Origin: Micropterix aruncella
Taxonomy: Eukaryota > Arthropoda > Insecta > Lepidoptera > Micropterigidae
Length of the DNA stretch: 64,000 nt
NCBI GenBank assembly: GCA_944548615.1
Contig: OX155967.1
Coordinates: 20,328,752 to 20,392,751, forward strand
Direction of reading: 5' to 3'
Both the position numbers and the translations under genes were made by a program. Under the pieces are notes generated by a model. The model ran no database searches and was not told the DNA's origin. It saw only the letters and a list, made by a program, of their open reading frames with translations. Every line of letters begins with the position of its first letter. The stretch's first letter is position 1. Shown piece by piece: positions 25,517-37,135 of this stretch.

Positions 25517-28036
25517 GTAAGTAGGTACATTCTATTATGGGAAAATAGGTCTGTTTAGGACTAGTTCCTATTAGGGCCAGCAGTTTTGTTTAATAGTAAT
25601 TTAATTTGTTTTTCAAAATAATCTATAGTAAAACTGATAACAAACTGATACAAAATTTAACAACAAAAAAATGACTCTATTTTTTTAATAAACGCAGCAG
25701 CCATGTCATGGTGTAACTTAGAACAGGCTATTATAATTAAATATGTATACAAAATGTCGTGTTTGTGCTATTGACAGTTGAGGAGTTCCCTTGTTGCAAG
25801 CCAACCCTGGGTACCGCAGTCCTGTCTTGGTGAAACTGTCGTAATTGAATGCACGTACAAAATGTCGTGTCTATGCTAGTGACCGTTGCTAGTGACAGAA
25901 GTCTTCTCGTCGGGAACCAACTCTGGGTGCAGCAGCCATGTCATGGTGAAACTTAGAATGGGCTATCATGACTGAATACAAAATTTCGTGTCTGTTCTGT
26001 TGGCGTTAAGGAGTCCCTCGTGGGTAGCCAACACTGGGTTTAGAATCAGGTTATGCTTATAATTTATAAATGCATTGTCATCAGAACTCAACCAACATGT
26101 AAATATTCAAATTCATATAATAATATTTGAGGAGTTGCCTCAATTCCTCGTTGATCTTATCATCAGAACCGGATTTTGATAAAAAATGGGACCAACCTGG
26201 AAGTAAATACTTGTAAATAAAATAAGAATTTTCCAAAAGCGGTTCATAAATGACGGAGTTCTGAGGTAACAAACACTAGAAAAAAACAACCGAATTGATA
26301 ATCTCCTCCTTTTTTTGAAGTCGGTTTAAAAACTGTTGCAACCCTCCCCTAAACCTAACCCCTCCAAACCTTCCCCTCCCCCAACACCCCTCTCCCTCCC
26401 CCCCCCCCCCCACCCTATAGGAGGAAGAATAATATTTTCGTCCGGAACTTTACTTACCTTACCTTTACTGGGTTTATGTTCTTCGAAGTTAAAGCATTCT
26501 AGATAAGGTGGAATAAGAACCCACGGAAAAAGTAGAATATCGGAAGAGGAAGAATATTTTCGCCCCCCCCCCCCTCCAACTACCCTCACTTCCCCCCCCC
26601 CCCCCCCCCCCCCACCACACTCCCCCCGTCAGCAAATCTTGTATTTCTGTAGTATTTCCGTGGCATTAAAATAGCTATTTTCCAATATAGTTAGTTTCTA
26701 AGCCAGCCTCGGGCGACTCGACGTTATCGTATGATTAAAACGTATGACGTTTTTTAGTTATGGTGCTTGTTTAAGAGATATTGAAACACAAAATTAAACA
26801 ATGAGGTTTCGACCCTACGACGTATTTGTGTACCGAATATCAAGTCTCTAAATCCAATATTTCGATATTAAAGTATGTTTAGCGCTCCCCATGGTGCCTT
26901 TCACCTCTTGCCATGACTAAATGATGACTGCATGCTAAATTTCAGCTCAATCGGACTAACCGTTTGGGCGCTATCGTGAAGTAATACACACAGACATACA
27001 GAGAGACGTCCACAATACTTTCCTTGCCAGGAAAGTAAAAATAGTGGCAATAATGTCAAACTAAAAGACACAACAAAAAAAAGGTTTTGTTTAAAAAACC
27101 AATTGAATTTAAAAATAAGTTTCTTTTAAAAATGATCCACTAATTAAATATATTTTGTTGTTGTTATACTGTTTTAAAAATAAACTTAACAGCTAAATAG
27201 TTTGAATCGGATAAAAAAATATTAATCTATATTTTAAAAAAGCAGAATGGAAAGTTTGACTTTTAACAACTTTATTCTGATCATCTTTCTTATCGATCCT
27301 TATTTTATAAACTATATTAAATAAAACCCAGGGGATTATTCCGCCGTGAATATACCACAATCTCAACTGATAATGACAGCTTTTAGTAATAATCTTGAAA
27401 CGGCGACAGCCGAGCAAAAATCAGTCACAATCAGCTGATGCGCGGGGTTTGTCACTGAAAGGAGCATTTAAGCACAGTATACAGAAAGTAGCTTCTCTCA
27501 GAACAAAAAATTAAAATCAAAGCAAGCGACGTCACAAGTCCTAAAGGCTTACATTTGGTAGCCATATGGCTGCTACTCCGCCGAGGCAGATATTCAAATG
27601 TAGAAACGTAGAAATTTGGCAACTTCCACCCGGCCGTAACGCTAACCAAAGGTGTTCGCAGAGACGTATCTCTCTGCCCACTTTCCTCACACCCAATCTG
27701 CTCATCGCCAAGCCGCTCGAGAGTGCGTTTATGAATAGCAATTTTGAGGGTGGTACTTGAGCATGACTCGAGTGGGGTTCCTTAAGTTGAACTTAAGTAT
27801 CGACTGTGAATACGGCTGTTAGACCGGATACCATAGAAGTGTACCACTACCTCTTTCCTGTTTTAGGACTTCCTGCTCTGATTCGTCAGCGTAGGGCTAC
27901 GTGCGACCTTCTGTCTGCAGAAGGCTTCGGCATCAAACTCAACGACTCAGCCTGCGCTGCCCACTGTCTGCTGAAGTGGAAACAAGGATACAGAGGAGGC
28001 CGCTGCCAGGATGGCATTTGCGTCTGTAGGAAGTAA
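25414..28036 (+). CDS. Insect defensin preproprotein, two exons
   Basis: A secreted antimicrobial peptide of the CS-alpha-beta fold, usually made in fat body and haemocytes under Toll/Imd control. Exons 25414-25516 and 27867-28036 join in phase (split Gly codon) to 90 residues. Residues 1 to about 19 are a signal peptide ([19 protein letters not shown]), then a ~25-residue propeptide ending RQRR at 41-44, a furin-type site. The mature peptide, 45-90, begins ATCDLLS and has six cysteines: C47, C64, C68, C81, C86, C88 (C-x16-C-x3-C-x12-C-x4-C-x-C) with GYRGGRC before the fourth. Pairing in the family is 1-4, 2-5, 3-6. The gap between cysteines 3 and 4 is 12, against the usual 9-10. An AATAAA at 28090 fits as poly(A) signal. 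The gene looks intact. Confidence 0.92.
25660..26335 (+). repeat. Family U dispersed repeat in defensin intron
   Basis: Holds several diverged ~85-bp internal units built on 'gcagcagccatgtcatggtg', 'acaaaatttcgtgtctgt' and 'gaggagttccctcg', and ends at 'ctcctcctttttttgaagtcggttt'. Related copies at 28110-29490 and 50465-51785. Confidence 0.7.
26336..27035 (+). repeat. C-tracts and family W repeat in defensin intron
   Basis: Starts with C-rich DNA including runs of about 13-24 C near 26398-26412, 26562-26574 and 26589-26612. From about 26640 it reads as family W ('ttccgtggcattaaaatagc', 'tttcagctcaatcgg', 'ggcgctatcgtgaagtaatacac', 'actttccttgccaggaaagta'). The C-tract part has a relative near 39410-39620. 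Confidence 0.6.
27036..27866. other. Defensin intron, remainder
   Basis: No supported gene. Open frames at 27193-27417 and 27452-27760 on either strand have no recognisable domain. The sequence from 27430 to 27840 is less AT-rich than its surroundings and could be an inserted element, but no matching copy is seen in the window. Confidence 0.4.
27867..28036 (+). CDS. Defensin exon 2 (propeptide end and mature peptide)
   Basis: Acceptor TTTTAG at 27861-27866. It begins with the second and third bases of the split Gly codon, encodes LPALIRQRR and the whole mature domain through CVCRK, then TAA at 28034. The frame stays open upstream of the acceptor by chance. Confidence 0.92.
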
Positions 28037-28089
28037 ACAACATCCCCTAACCATCCTCATATCTGTTCATATGATTATATATCTTGCTC

Positions 28090-28095
28090 AATAAA
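28090..28095 (+). terminator. Poly(A) signal of the defensin gene
   Basis: AATAAA 54 bp after the stop codon, the only canonical hexamer close behind the gene. Confidence 0.65.
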
Positions 28096-28379
28096 TAATA
28101 CAAAATTTTAACAAAAAAAAAGACTTCAATTTCTTGAATAAGTGCACCAGCAATTTCATGGTGAGAGTTAGAACGAGCTATCATTATTTAATGCGTATAC
28201 AAAATTTCGTGTTTGTGCTGTTGACCGTTGAGGAGTTCCCTCGTAGGGAGCCAACCCTGGGTGCAGCAGTCGTGTCATGATGCAACTTAGAACGGCCTAT
28301 CATAACTGAAGGCGTATACAAAATATCGTATCTGTTCTGTTGACCGTTGAGGAGTCTCCTCGTCGGGAGCCAACCCTAA

Positions 28380-29246
28380 CACTCTTACCAATAAAATTAT
28401 CTTATAACCGCGTTAAACCCTTGTTATTGTTATACCCGGTATAGCCGAGTTATAACGAAGTTGTAAAATCGTGACCAATAAATCAGTTATAACGCGGTTA
28501 TAACTACTCCCTGAAACCAAAGACAAGTCATATTTCTAGCATGGCAACGCCCGCTTGGAAGCAGTGTGGCCAACTGAAGCGGCATGAAATGCACATGAAA
28601 TGTCACTTTTTGTTGTCAGAAAGCCCTTGCCCATTGTTTTGTTACGCGAATGCTGATTGAATTTATAGTGGTATTTTGCAGGTCAGCTCTCAGGATATCG
28701 ATGATTCTTGCGGCGTATGGCTTAGTGAAACGATATTTAGTTTTAAAATTGTAATCATCCAAATCGAACGGGTCGTATCGCAATTTGTAAATTTTTGGTC
28801 GCCTATCACGACGCATTTTGATTTCTTCCAATAAATCCAGATCGATCATATCATCCAAGTCGACAAAATCCATTATTCGGCTAAAACGCAGGATTTCACA
28901 GCAGTATAAAAGGCGTATCCTCGTCGTAACACGGCTATTACGACGAAAGCGCACGATTCGCGAACGAGAAGCTCCACGTCCGCGGCTGTCAGGTGGCTGT
29001 CAGTTTGAAACAGCTGTTACGCCGGTCGGCCATTTTTAAGTTAATACTCCGTTAAACCGCTGTTATACCTGGCCTAGGGGTGGTATAGCGGAGTTATAGT
29101 GCGGATGGAAATCCAGTACCACTATTCCATGCTTATACCCGAGATGATCAGTGGTGTAAGCTATACCGCGTTTATTGGTCACAGATTTTCTTATACCTAG
29201 TAATAACAGAGGTATAAATTTTACAACTCGTTTATTGGTAAGGCTG
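28380..29246 (-). mobile_element. PIF/Harbinger-type DNA transposon derivative, 867 bp
   Basis: Ends CACTCTTACCAATAAA and, inverted, CAGCCTTACCAATAAA (14 of 16 match), flanked by TAA at 28377-28379 and 29247-29249. The empty site is seen in another family U copy, confirming the borders. Inside are several copies of 'ttataac'-rich subterminal sequence and the start of a transposase frame on the minus strand. Confidence 0.85.
28616..28954 (-). pseudogene. Harbinger transposase N-terminal fragment
   Basis: The minus-strand frame of 112 codons includes RRPKIYKLRYDPFDLDDYN followed by FKTKYRFTKPYAARIIDIL, matching the N-terminal layout of HARBI1-like nucleases (R-P, DPF, F..RFRF.K). It stops after IRVTKQWARAF. 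The catalytic DDE domain, about two thirds of the protein, is absent, so the element is nonautonomous. Confidence 0.7.
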
Positions 29247-29490
29247 TAAGTGAAAAATCAGGTCATGCTTACCACAAAAAAATGCATTGTCATTGGAAAT
29301 GAACCAACATGTAAATTTTCAACTTCATGTGATTATATTTAAGGAGTTTCTTTCAATTCCTTATGGATCCCATCATCAGAACAGAAAGTTGATAATAATG
29401 GGAACAATCTGTAAGTATATTCTGTCAAATAGGAAACATATTTTCGAAATCGGTTCATAAAATGACTTTTTTTGAAGTCGGTTATTAATA

Positions 29491-32214
29491 TACATATACA
29501 GGATTATGTTCGCAAAAGTGCCCTTAATAATTCCTCGCAGTCTTTCCTAAATGTATTTAGAAGCCATGTTGCTTTGCATTCAACTCCTCAATTTTCCGGC
29601 ATATACAATTACGTATTGACAGTTTAACTCCGTCGCGTTTAACTCCATTCTTGTTTATTTATCGTTAGAGCTACGGAACAGCGCGTGGTGAGGTCGGGGG
29701 TCACGTTGCGCTCTAACAATGGGCGAACAGAACTGTCAAAACGGTCACCCCCTTAACCTAACTGTAACTGTAATAACTGACCTGTCAAAAGAGACAAGTG
29801 TTGACATCTAGGGCCACAAACAATCCTTCATTGACATCGATTTTCAAACTTCAATTAAATTAATGGAATGATCACGACTTGGTGTGTTTGTTTGTTTCTA
29901 CTCGTTATTGTGAAATGTCACAATTGGCGGGTTTATTATCATAAGACAATATCTTACAGCCAACCTTACTATGCTGTGTTTTTAAGTATGTATGCGTCTA
30001 ATCTCTGAATAAAAGTGTGTCTTGTTATTATATTCGACAAGAAATGCCGTTAAGAGCCTTATTACAAAATAGCGTAGGTATTCTTTTAAAATGAGTTGAA
30101 AAAATGAACGCATTTTTTTTTTGATGTAACTATAAAAGATAGGATAAATAAATAAATAAATAAATAAATAACTATTCAACCCTGGGAGAAAACCGCGGCA
30201 CTGAGCGCTCTTCTCTTGCGCAAGCAAATATATACACAATTTCTAATTGTTTTTTGCAGTGTTTTCTCCTTTCTAATGACAATAATTTATATTATGTCGT
30301 ATTGCTAAAAGAGTGAACTTTAATATAGTATAAGTATTATATAAGAATCTTATTTTATTTCTGAGAAAATTAGAATGATACAGGAAGATTTTTTTTTAAT
30401 TTTGTGTAATTGTAAGTAATGTATACCTTGGATATGTGGTCAAAAAACGAAAAAATAAAGCCGTAGTGTACATCAAGAATATATGACGGACATAAAAAAA
30501 ATAGTATACGGTTTTCGTTGTAGTGATATTACTATATTAAGGAGCTCAAAGTTTGCCTTCCGAGCGTTTTACGAATAACGACTTTCGGAAAATGGGCTGA
30601 ATAAGTAAATAATATTCGTTATATCTAAAATTAAAGGCCGCTATGGTCAACATCAAGAAATGGTCCAGGTAATTCAGTAATTAAAGTTTGTAGAAATCTC
30701 TTCATTTCTTGGAATTAGAACGCCAAAAATCCACTTTTCTTGCGTTTCTGGAAAAAATATGTGATAGGGCTCTCCAATGGAAAATGGTGACTTAGTCGGG
30801 ATTTGGTTGGTTACCGTTCTCAAGGCTTAGAAACAGTCGACCGATGTCTATGTAAATTACATAAAAAATTGTGAAACACCTGGTGTCGTATCCGTGCTAA
30901 AATATTTGAATTGTTGTAGATGAATAAATGAGATCAATACAGACCATTAAAAGAACTTTAAATCACAAATTCAGTATTTTTTCTAACCAAAAATAATGAA
31001 AAATCCTGTTAAGTTGTCTGTGTCACTTGGTGCAATCAATTCCCATATTAACTGAAACAATAAAAATATTACTACATTTTATAAAGCCGTATGTTTTTAT
31101 AAAACGATTTAAGACGATTAGGATCTTGAATTAGTTTACCTATTTGTGTGATTCTATGTTTTTGCGAATATTTTTGATTGATTTCACAGAATTCTTCAAT
31201 ATATATATTTTTTTTGTTTATCATTAGGCAGTGTTTAAATATACGTATCAGAGCCTACCTTAGTGCGAACGTCTCGTGCGATCCAGTTAGGTTAGGTTTA
31301 ATTAATCTGTATCTGTTACCATGATTTTTAAGAAATAAAATATTTAAATATGCATGGTTAGTTTTCATTAGAAAAAAGTAAAAGACTACAAAAAATTATG
31401 TTGTCATGAGTTTACATATTTTTTGTTTTTTTTTTACACTTTATTTTACACAAACAACTGAGTTAAAAACTAAAATTCAAAGGGCTTGGCGCGCCGTCGC
31501 CGATACCGGCAGGCGCGCCTCTCCAAAAAATGACCGCTTTCTCCGAAGTCTCTCAGCCAAAAAAAAATCTATTACCCGCAATGGTAATTCTTCTAAATTC
31601 ATCTATCTCCGGATATGCCACTAGGGATGTCGAGACAAATTTATATCGATTGTACGACAAAATGTAAACTAGAGTATGTCGCATATGGATTCGCGTATTT
31701 CACAAGTTATTTTTATGACTAATTATACTTTCTAAGTATATAGTAATACTTACGCATTTAACTCTTATGCATTTACATTTACACATTTTTGATATGTGCC
31801 TCGTTTATAATTTTTAATACCTCAATGATGGACTCATAAGAGTACTGGGTGATTCTTAAATATTGGCATTATTATCACGAATAATCTGTAATTATTTATT
31901 TAGGAACCGAAAGCCGGTTCCAGGGCGCTAATTAGTGATGTATGGTAGGCGAAGTGCGCATATCAATAAATTAATAGTTTAAAAAAAACATTAAAAACAC
32001 GCTTTTATAAATTCACGTAAAATAATATCATTACTTATAGTTGTTTTTGACATAACCAGCAACCGACACCTCACGTCAATATACATCGTATATAGATATA
32101 TCAATATTATTCTATTTACACTCTCCATGTATAGGTATATATACATTTTATACAGGCACCTATGTCAATATTTACACTATTTACACTTAATATTTACAAG
32201 TCAATATATAATAG
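29491..32214. other. Intergenic, mostly AT-rich, no supported gene
   Basis: Contains an (AAAT)n run near 30148-30170, a small hairpin with 'gttagagc...gcgctctaac' near 29665-29718, a short GC-rich patch at 31480-31530, and at 31080-31200 a segment ('gccgtatgtttttataa') with a diverged relative at 33470-33600. Open frames here have no recognisable domain. Confidence 0.45.
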
Positions 32215-32735
32215 GTGTGTTATAACCTGGAATCCTGATCGTGTTCAAAGTCCATTACGTGGCCTTTCTTACAAGTGCAAACACGACTCTGATACGATAT
32301 TCCATCATGGAATGCCAGTTCCTGTCTTCCGGCTTCATCATCAGACCTTGAAACTTAATCGTGGTCAAAGTTCATTACAAGACCTTTCTAACAAGTCCAA
32401 ACACGGCTATGATACGATATTCCATCATGGAATGCCAGTGCTTATCTTCCGGCTTCATCATCAGACCTTGTAACCTAATCGTGGTCAAAGTTTATTCCAA
32501 GACTTTTCTAACAAGTCCAAACACAGCTATGATACGATGTTCCATCATGAAGTTCCAGTTCATATTTTCCGACTCCATCGTCAGATCAGTTCGACAGTAC
32601 CATATTATTGTATTGTCATTAGAATTACATACAGCTGCCAATTTTCATGACGCTACGATCCTTGGATAATGGTTAAATTAGTTACATTAGATTCCATTAC
32701 ATAGTTAGTTACATACAGGTCGACCTAATAAAAGC
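32215..32735. repeat. Dispersed repeat with ~120-bp internal tandem units
   Basis: Three units carrying 'gtggtcaaagttcatta', 'tatgatacgatattccatca' and 'ttccggcttcatcatcag' follow each other, then a unique tail ('cagctgccaattttcatgac' to 'gtcgacctaataaaagc'). The same unit and tail recur at 36780-37135. Overlapping open frames arise because the unit is a multiple of three. Confidence 0.75.
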
Positions 32736-35139
32736 GTGTTAAAATGCAGAGCAATCGTCGCCGCCTGACGACTGCTCTGACCTTAGTTCTGAGCTATGGG
32801 AGAAGGAATCGACTTGTACGGGGGCCCGTCAGCTCAAGTCGGAAAATCTTCAGGGTGTGGTATATTCCTGTGTAATAACGTCGTCCTCTAGGATTGAGAC
32901 GGTTCGTGAGGCGAACAGGCGGTCAAGTTTATATTCGATATCGGGGGTCTAAATGATATATTACGGCCTTGAGAATTTACGGCCTTGTATTAAATTTGTA
33001 AAAAGTTTTTCGATTTAGGACTTTTTTAAAGAGGTACAATAATCAATTAGGTACAATAATGTCATGTAAACAAAAACTACCAACAATTAAAGAATATGTA
33101 ATTTTTAAATAAATTGCTTGTCAAAAAAGGTTTCTCGGTTAATTTTTATGTGTTCAATTACCCACTTGTCTGGTAGTCAAGCGGATTATAATGATAAACA
33201 ACGGTTTTTTATTAAGAAAACGATCGAGGTTTTTTTAGTTTACTTTCATTTTTATACTGCTTTCGCATAACTTTAGCAAATAACTGCTTTACTATAATAA
33301 AACGACAAAACTATAATACGCAATTCTGGGATAATTCTAAAAAAAAAGAAACTCAAAAAATATTTCAGTCTGTTTTCCAAATAAAAGTTTTCTTGTAAAA
33401 TAACTTGTAATATTTTAAAACAAATATTGTATTTTTTTGTTTACTACTTCTGTTTTGGTAAAGTAAGTGATGCCGTATGTTTTTCTATTGCGGAAGTAAT
33501 GCCGTATGTTTTTATAACGATTAAAGATGACCTACAGTACAAATCGAACCCAGTAATCATCTTTATGTGTGTTAGAATTCAAATATTGCACGTAATATTT
33601 TTGAATTTTTCGGTCCGTTTCTGTAACGGATTTACCTTTAAAATGATCTTTAATTGGAACATATTGGAACATATTACGAAACTTTGGGCAACACTGTTAA
33701 TTTATTGTGTCGGATACAAACCACCGCTGACCACTGAATATTATATGGCGCTCTCAATGCTCTGACACGTTCTTCAAATAATGGGAGACATTTGATCGCT
33801 GCCTGGGCGTCTATTTATTTATTCAGTATTACTAAGATCGACTGCTTTGTGTTGTCCACCCCTTGCGGTGTTGCCAGATATGAAAAATAAGGTCATCGAA
33901 ATGTATTTTTTTCTTCTTAGCGTAGCATGTCCGATACGGATAACGGTGACTACCATAGCTATTTTCAGAATAATGTGCAGAACTCTGTAGCCGCTTCACC
34001 AGTGCTGGATTTGTAAATAGGCTCTGTAGGCCTCCGCCTAGGGGCGGCAAACTTCAGGGGACGGCAGATTTAAGAGTTCGCTCGCTTTAGTATAGTGATA
34101 GCTGTCAAGTTCGTCCGCGATTATGAACTTACACTCACGCAAGTCGCTTGTGGATACAGTTTTCTATATATTAAATGTTAGATCTCATCTGGGAAAACAA
34201 TCTACTCATACAAAACGTAAACATCTGGAGGATAAAAAATTCAAAAAAACATCAAGGAGATGCTGATAGGCCACCCTTTCTATAAATAATCTGGCCGAAT
34301 TTGAGGGCCATGGTTTTTCAAATATTGTACCCATTTCAATTACTTAAAAAAGTAGAGCCTTATTGTCTGATTATTTTATATGGTCTTATATCTGTACTTG
34401 TAGTTTAAAATGCCTAACGTAGCTTTGATTTGATTATTTAACATTTTACTGACAATTGTAATATTACGATGAATAATTTTACTACGTATCTTTTCGAATT
34501 ACTAACTACTTCAAATATTAGGCTTCACTTTTGATTATTTATATTTATAGTTTGAGAATCTAGTAGTTAATTCTTGACTACCTATGTATGTTCAGTAAAG
34601 AGTAATACCGAGACTTACTACCTAACCCAATTATTTTGACACGTCTAAGAGCGGTCTTTAGCCGTCAATTGTACACGACGAAAATGTAATGTAATGTAAT
34701 GTAATGTAAGTCCTTCTCTTTCTTTACGCAGAAAATCGACCAAATATCATATGGGTCAATATTCTGACACAAACGTAGTACTCCAATAAGACTCAGGAAG
34801 TGAGCTCGCCTTATTACAGGAGTGCCTAGCAAGGCGGGCTCGGTTTCACTTTACTTGGCACACTAGGAATAATTTTAAGCTTTTTAACATATAATTTATA
34901 CACAATTTGGCCTGGGCACAGACAGATGTATGACTACATTTAGAAGCATATAGCGGTATTTTCTGAATTGTACATTATATTTCTTTTGTGCTATTGCGTT
35001 TGAATGTTTATGTAACGAATAAATAAATAAATAAATAAATAAATCGACTTAAACTGTTATAGTTTTTATTTTAATTTATAACCGTTACCGTAACAACCTA
35101 TTTTTAATGCATAGTAACAATTATCTTGCAAGCGGCCGG
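32736..35139. other. Intergenic, no supported gene
   Basis: Features noted: a GC-rich patch with short palindromes at 32745-32830, a (TGTAA)n microsatellite at about 34684-34708, and an (AAAT)n tract at 35017-35043. The 112-codon frame at 33427-33765 is low-complexity and hydrophobic by AT composition. A stretch near 34150-34330 could be decayed transposase but cannot be placed. Confidence 0.4.
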
Positions 35140-35235
35140 CTTTTATAACATCACGTGGCAGTACTCAGGCGGTCATTCATCCAAGTACTGATCACGCCCG
35201 ACGCCGCCGTGATCCGTAGTGATCCGGCGGGGACC
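35140..35235 (-). pseudogene. 5S rRNA-derived fragment
   Basis: On the minus strand, 'gtcgggcgtgatcagtacttg' then 'gatgaatgaccgcc' and 'gtactgccacgtgatgtta' resemble the 3' half of 5S rRNA with changes. The 5' half is not recognisable. Confidence 0.55.
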
Positions 35236-35828
35236 AATGTTTCAACGCGGTTACGGATGTTAGATGAATTTCTAATAGATAAATAAATACACTTTACATA
35301 TGAAAGCGTTTAGAGGTTCGGTTATAAATTTTTTAAATCATTCAGTTAGTCGTTTTTTAGGCATTTTTTAAAAAATATTCATGGCGAATATTAGAACTAA
35401 TATTATATATATTTATACACAGTAACTGAAAAATAAGAATATACAAAATGGTCATTATTTAATATAGAATAAATAAGATTTTTTTTAACATTGTGTTAAT
35501 TAATGATTCAAAAGATATAGATGATAATATGTTAAATACGCCTGGGTGGTTTTTTGGCTACTTTTGTAAACAGGGACAGCCAAACGATTAGAAAGATGAA
35601 AGAAAAAAAATGCAATAAAAATATAATATATTGACATATATTATAAGTATTTGACATCTATATTTTTTTCAATGGAAGGACTTGGCAACGCTATTTAGAT
35701 AAGGGGTGGATTATTCATGTCCTTAACGCAGAATAAAAGGCATGAAAATCAGTTTTGACGTCTTTATTTTCACTCGAAGTTGGTCAGAAACACAACACCT
35801 AGAAAAGCGGGTTTTGAATACCTTCAAA

Positions 35829-35832
35829 ATGG
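35829..35832 (+). CDS. Candidate first coding micro-exon of the nuclear receptor (ATG G)
   Basis: The sequence CAAAATGG is followed directly by GTAAGG. If used, exon A would need exactly one base before its first two to complete a codon, and this supplies it (Gly). The spliced model then sums to 963 nt, 321 codons. An 'ataaaagg' box lies at 35733. The next exon is 3.1 kb away. The phase match could be chance (one in three). Confidence 0.4.
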
Positions 35833-36644
35833 GTAAGGCTCAGGTATTTTCATATATTCCTGTTTAAGCGCTGTTCACCTAAATAAACTTATTAAAGTGG
35901 AAGAAAATAATATTATAATATTATAATTATAAAATATTATAATATTATAATTATAAAATAATATTATAATATTATAATAGAAAATAATATTATAACAACA
36001 TAATGAATAAATTCATTAATATTTTTTTTTGTAACTCAACTACTTTAGAAATAGCTATTTTTAAGCACTTTTGAATACTTCCCCGGAGTGTTATACATCC
36101 CTCATTAAACAAATTTGTTTAATCGCCTATTACCTAGTAGGATATAATACCTATAATAAAGATATTGGACTTTAATGAAAGCTCAGGTATAAAAGGATAA
36201 TTTAAAATTCTGGGACGAATTTCTTCATTGTATTGTACGTAGCCTAATAATTAAGGAAAATATAATTATTTTCTTATTGAAGTTTTTTAGACGACCAACG
36301 AAAATGTAGCTAAAGAGCTTCTCGAAGAAAAAATGCATAAATGTTAATATTCCCAGTTTTTGAAGTGTTTTCGACATGACTGTTGCATGTATGGCTTGTT
36401 TTTTGTATTTTGAACCCATGTCCGATTTGCGCTGTGGTACTACACAGTAGGATACCATAGTGCAGTTGTGAATCAACAGGGCTTCATTGGGTAATCTTCA
36501 ACATCCGCCATAGTATTTGTCTGTGATTGTTCTACTTTTCGTACTCCATATTTAGCTGCTTAATGCGCTTACAGCAATTGATTGAAAAAAATATTTTGTG
36601 ACTTATCAATCTATTGGTGACCCTTAAATCCGTAGCAGAGTGAA
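35833..36644. other. Low-complexity and AT-rich stretch
   Basis: From about 35907 to 35996 it is an array of 'attataat' units. The minus-strand frame at 36225-36476 shows no domain. Nothing else is supported. Confidence 0.4.
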
Positions 36645-36737
36645 ACACTGGTTCCCGTAAAATCATCGAAAGTAAGCAGCGTCGGGCGTTGTTATTACTT
36701 GCATGTGTGACCGTATGACTGCTGCCACGCGATGTTA
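36645..36737 (+). pseudogene. 5S rRNA-derived fragment
   Basis: 'aatcatcgaaagtaagcagcg' then 'tcgggcgttgttattacttg' and 'catgtgtgaccgtatg' follow the order of the 5S rRNA internal region and 3' half. It shares the preceding 'gaaacactggtt' with the copy at 16280. Confidence 0.6.
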
Positions 36738-36779
36738 CAATAAATAGTTTTTAAAAAACACTAAAAATACGCTTTTGGG

Positions 36780-37135
36780 CTATGATACGATATTCACATA
36801 CACACGGCTATGATACGATATTCCATCATGGAATGCCAGTGCCTATCTTCCGGCTTCATCATCAGGCCTTGAAACCTAATCGTGGTCAAAGTTCATTCCA
36901 AGACTTTTCTAACAAGTCCAAACACAGCTATGATACGATGTTCCATCATAAAATTCCAGTTCATATCTTCCGACTCCATCATCAGATCAGTTCGACATTA
37001 CCATATTATTGTATTGTCATCAGAACTACATACAGCTGCCAATTTTCATGACGCTACGATCCTTGGAAGATGGTTAAATTAGTTACCTTAGATTCCATTA
37101 CATAGTTAGTTACATACAGGTCGACCTAATAAAAG
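36780..37135 (+). repeat. Dispersed repeat with ~120-bp units, second copy
   Basis: The same units and tail as 32215-32735, with about two units instead of three. The tails are nearly identical, so the copies are fairly young. Confidence 0.75.

Larger units (their letters stand above)
28110..29490 (+). repeat. Family U dispersed repeat, split by a Harbinger derivative
   Basis: Left part 28110-28379 starts 'aaaaaaaaagacttcaatttcttg' and contains the family units; right part 29250-29490 ends 'tttttttgaagtcggtt'. Removing 28380-29249 restores 'ccaaccctaagtg', which is found uninterrupted at 50602-50614. Confidence 0.75.

Noticed and set aside
32215..32610. CRISPR-like spaced repeats
   Set aside because: The units are contiguous ~120-bp tandem repeats in insect DNA without regular spacers.
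33427..33765. 112-codon open frame
   Set aside because: Hydrophobic by AT composition; overlaps a diverged repeat also seen at 31080; no domain.
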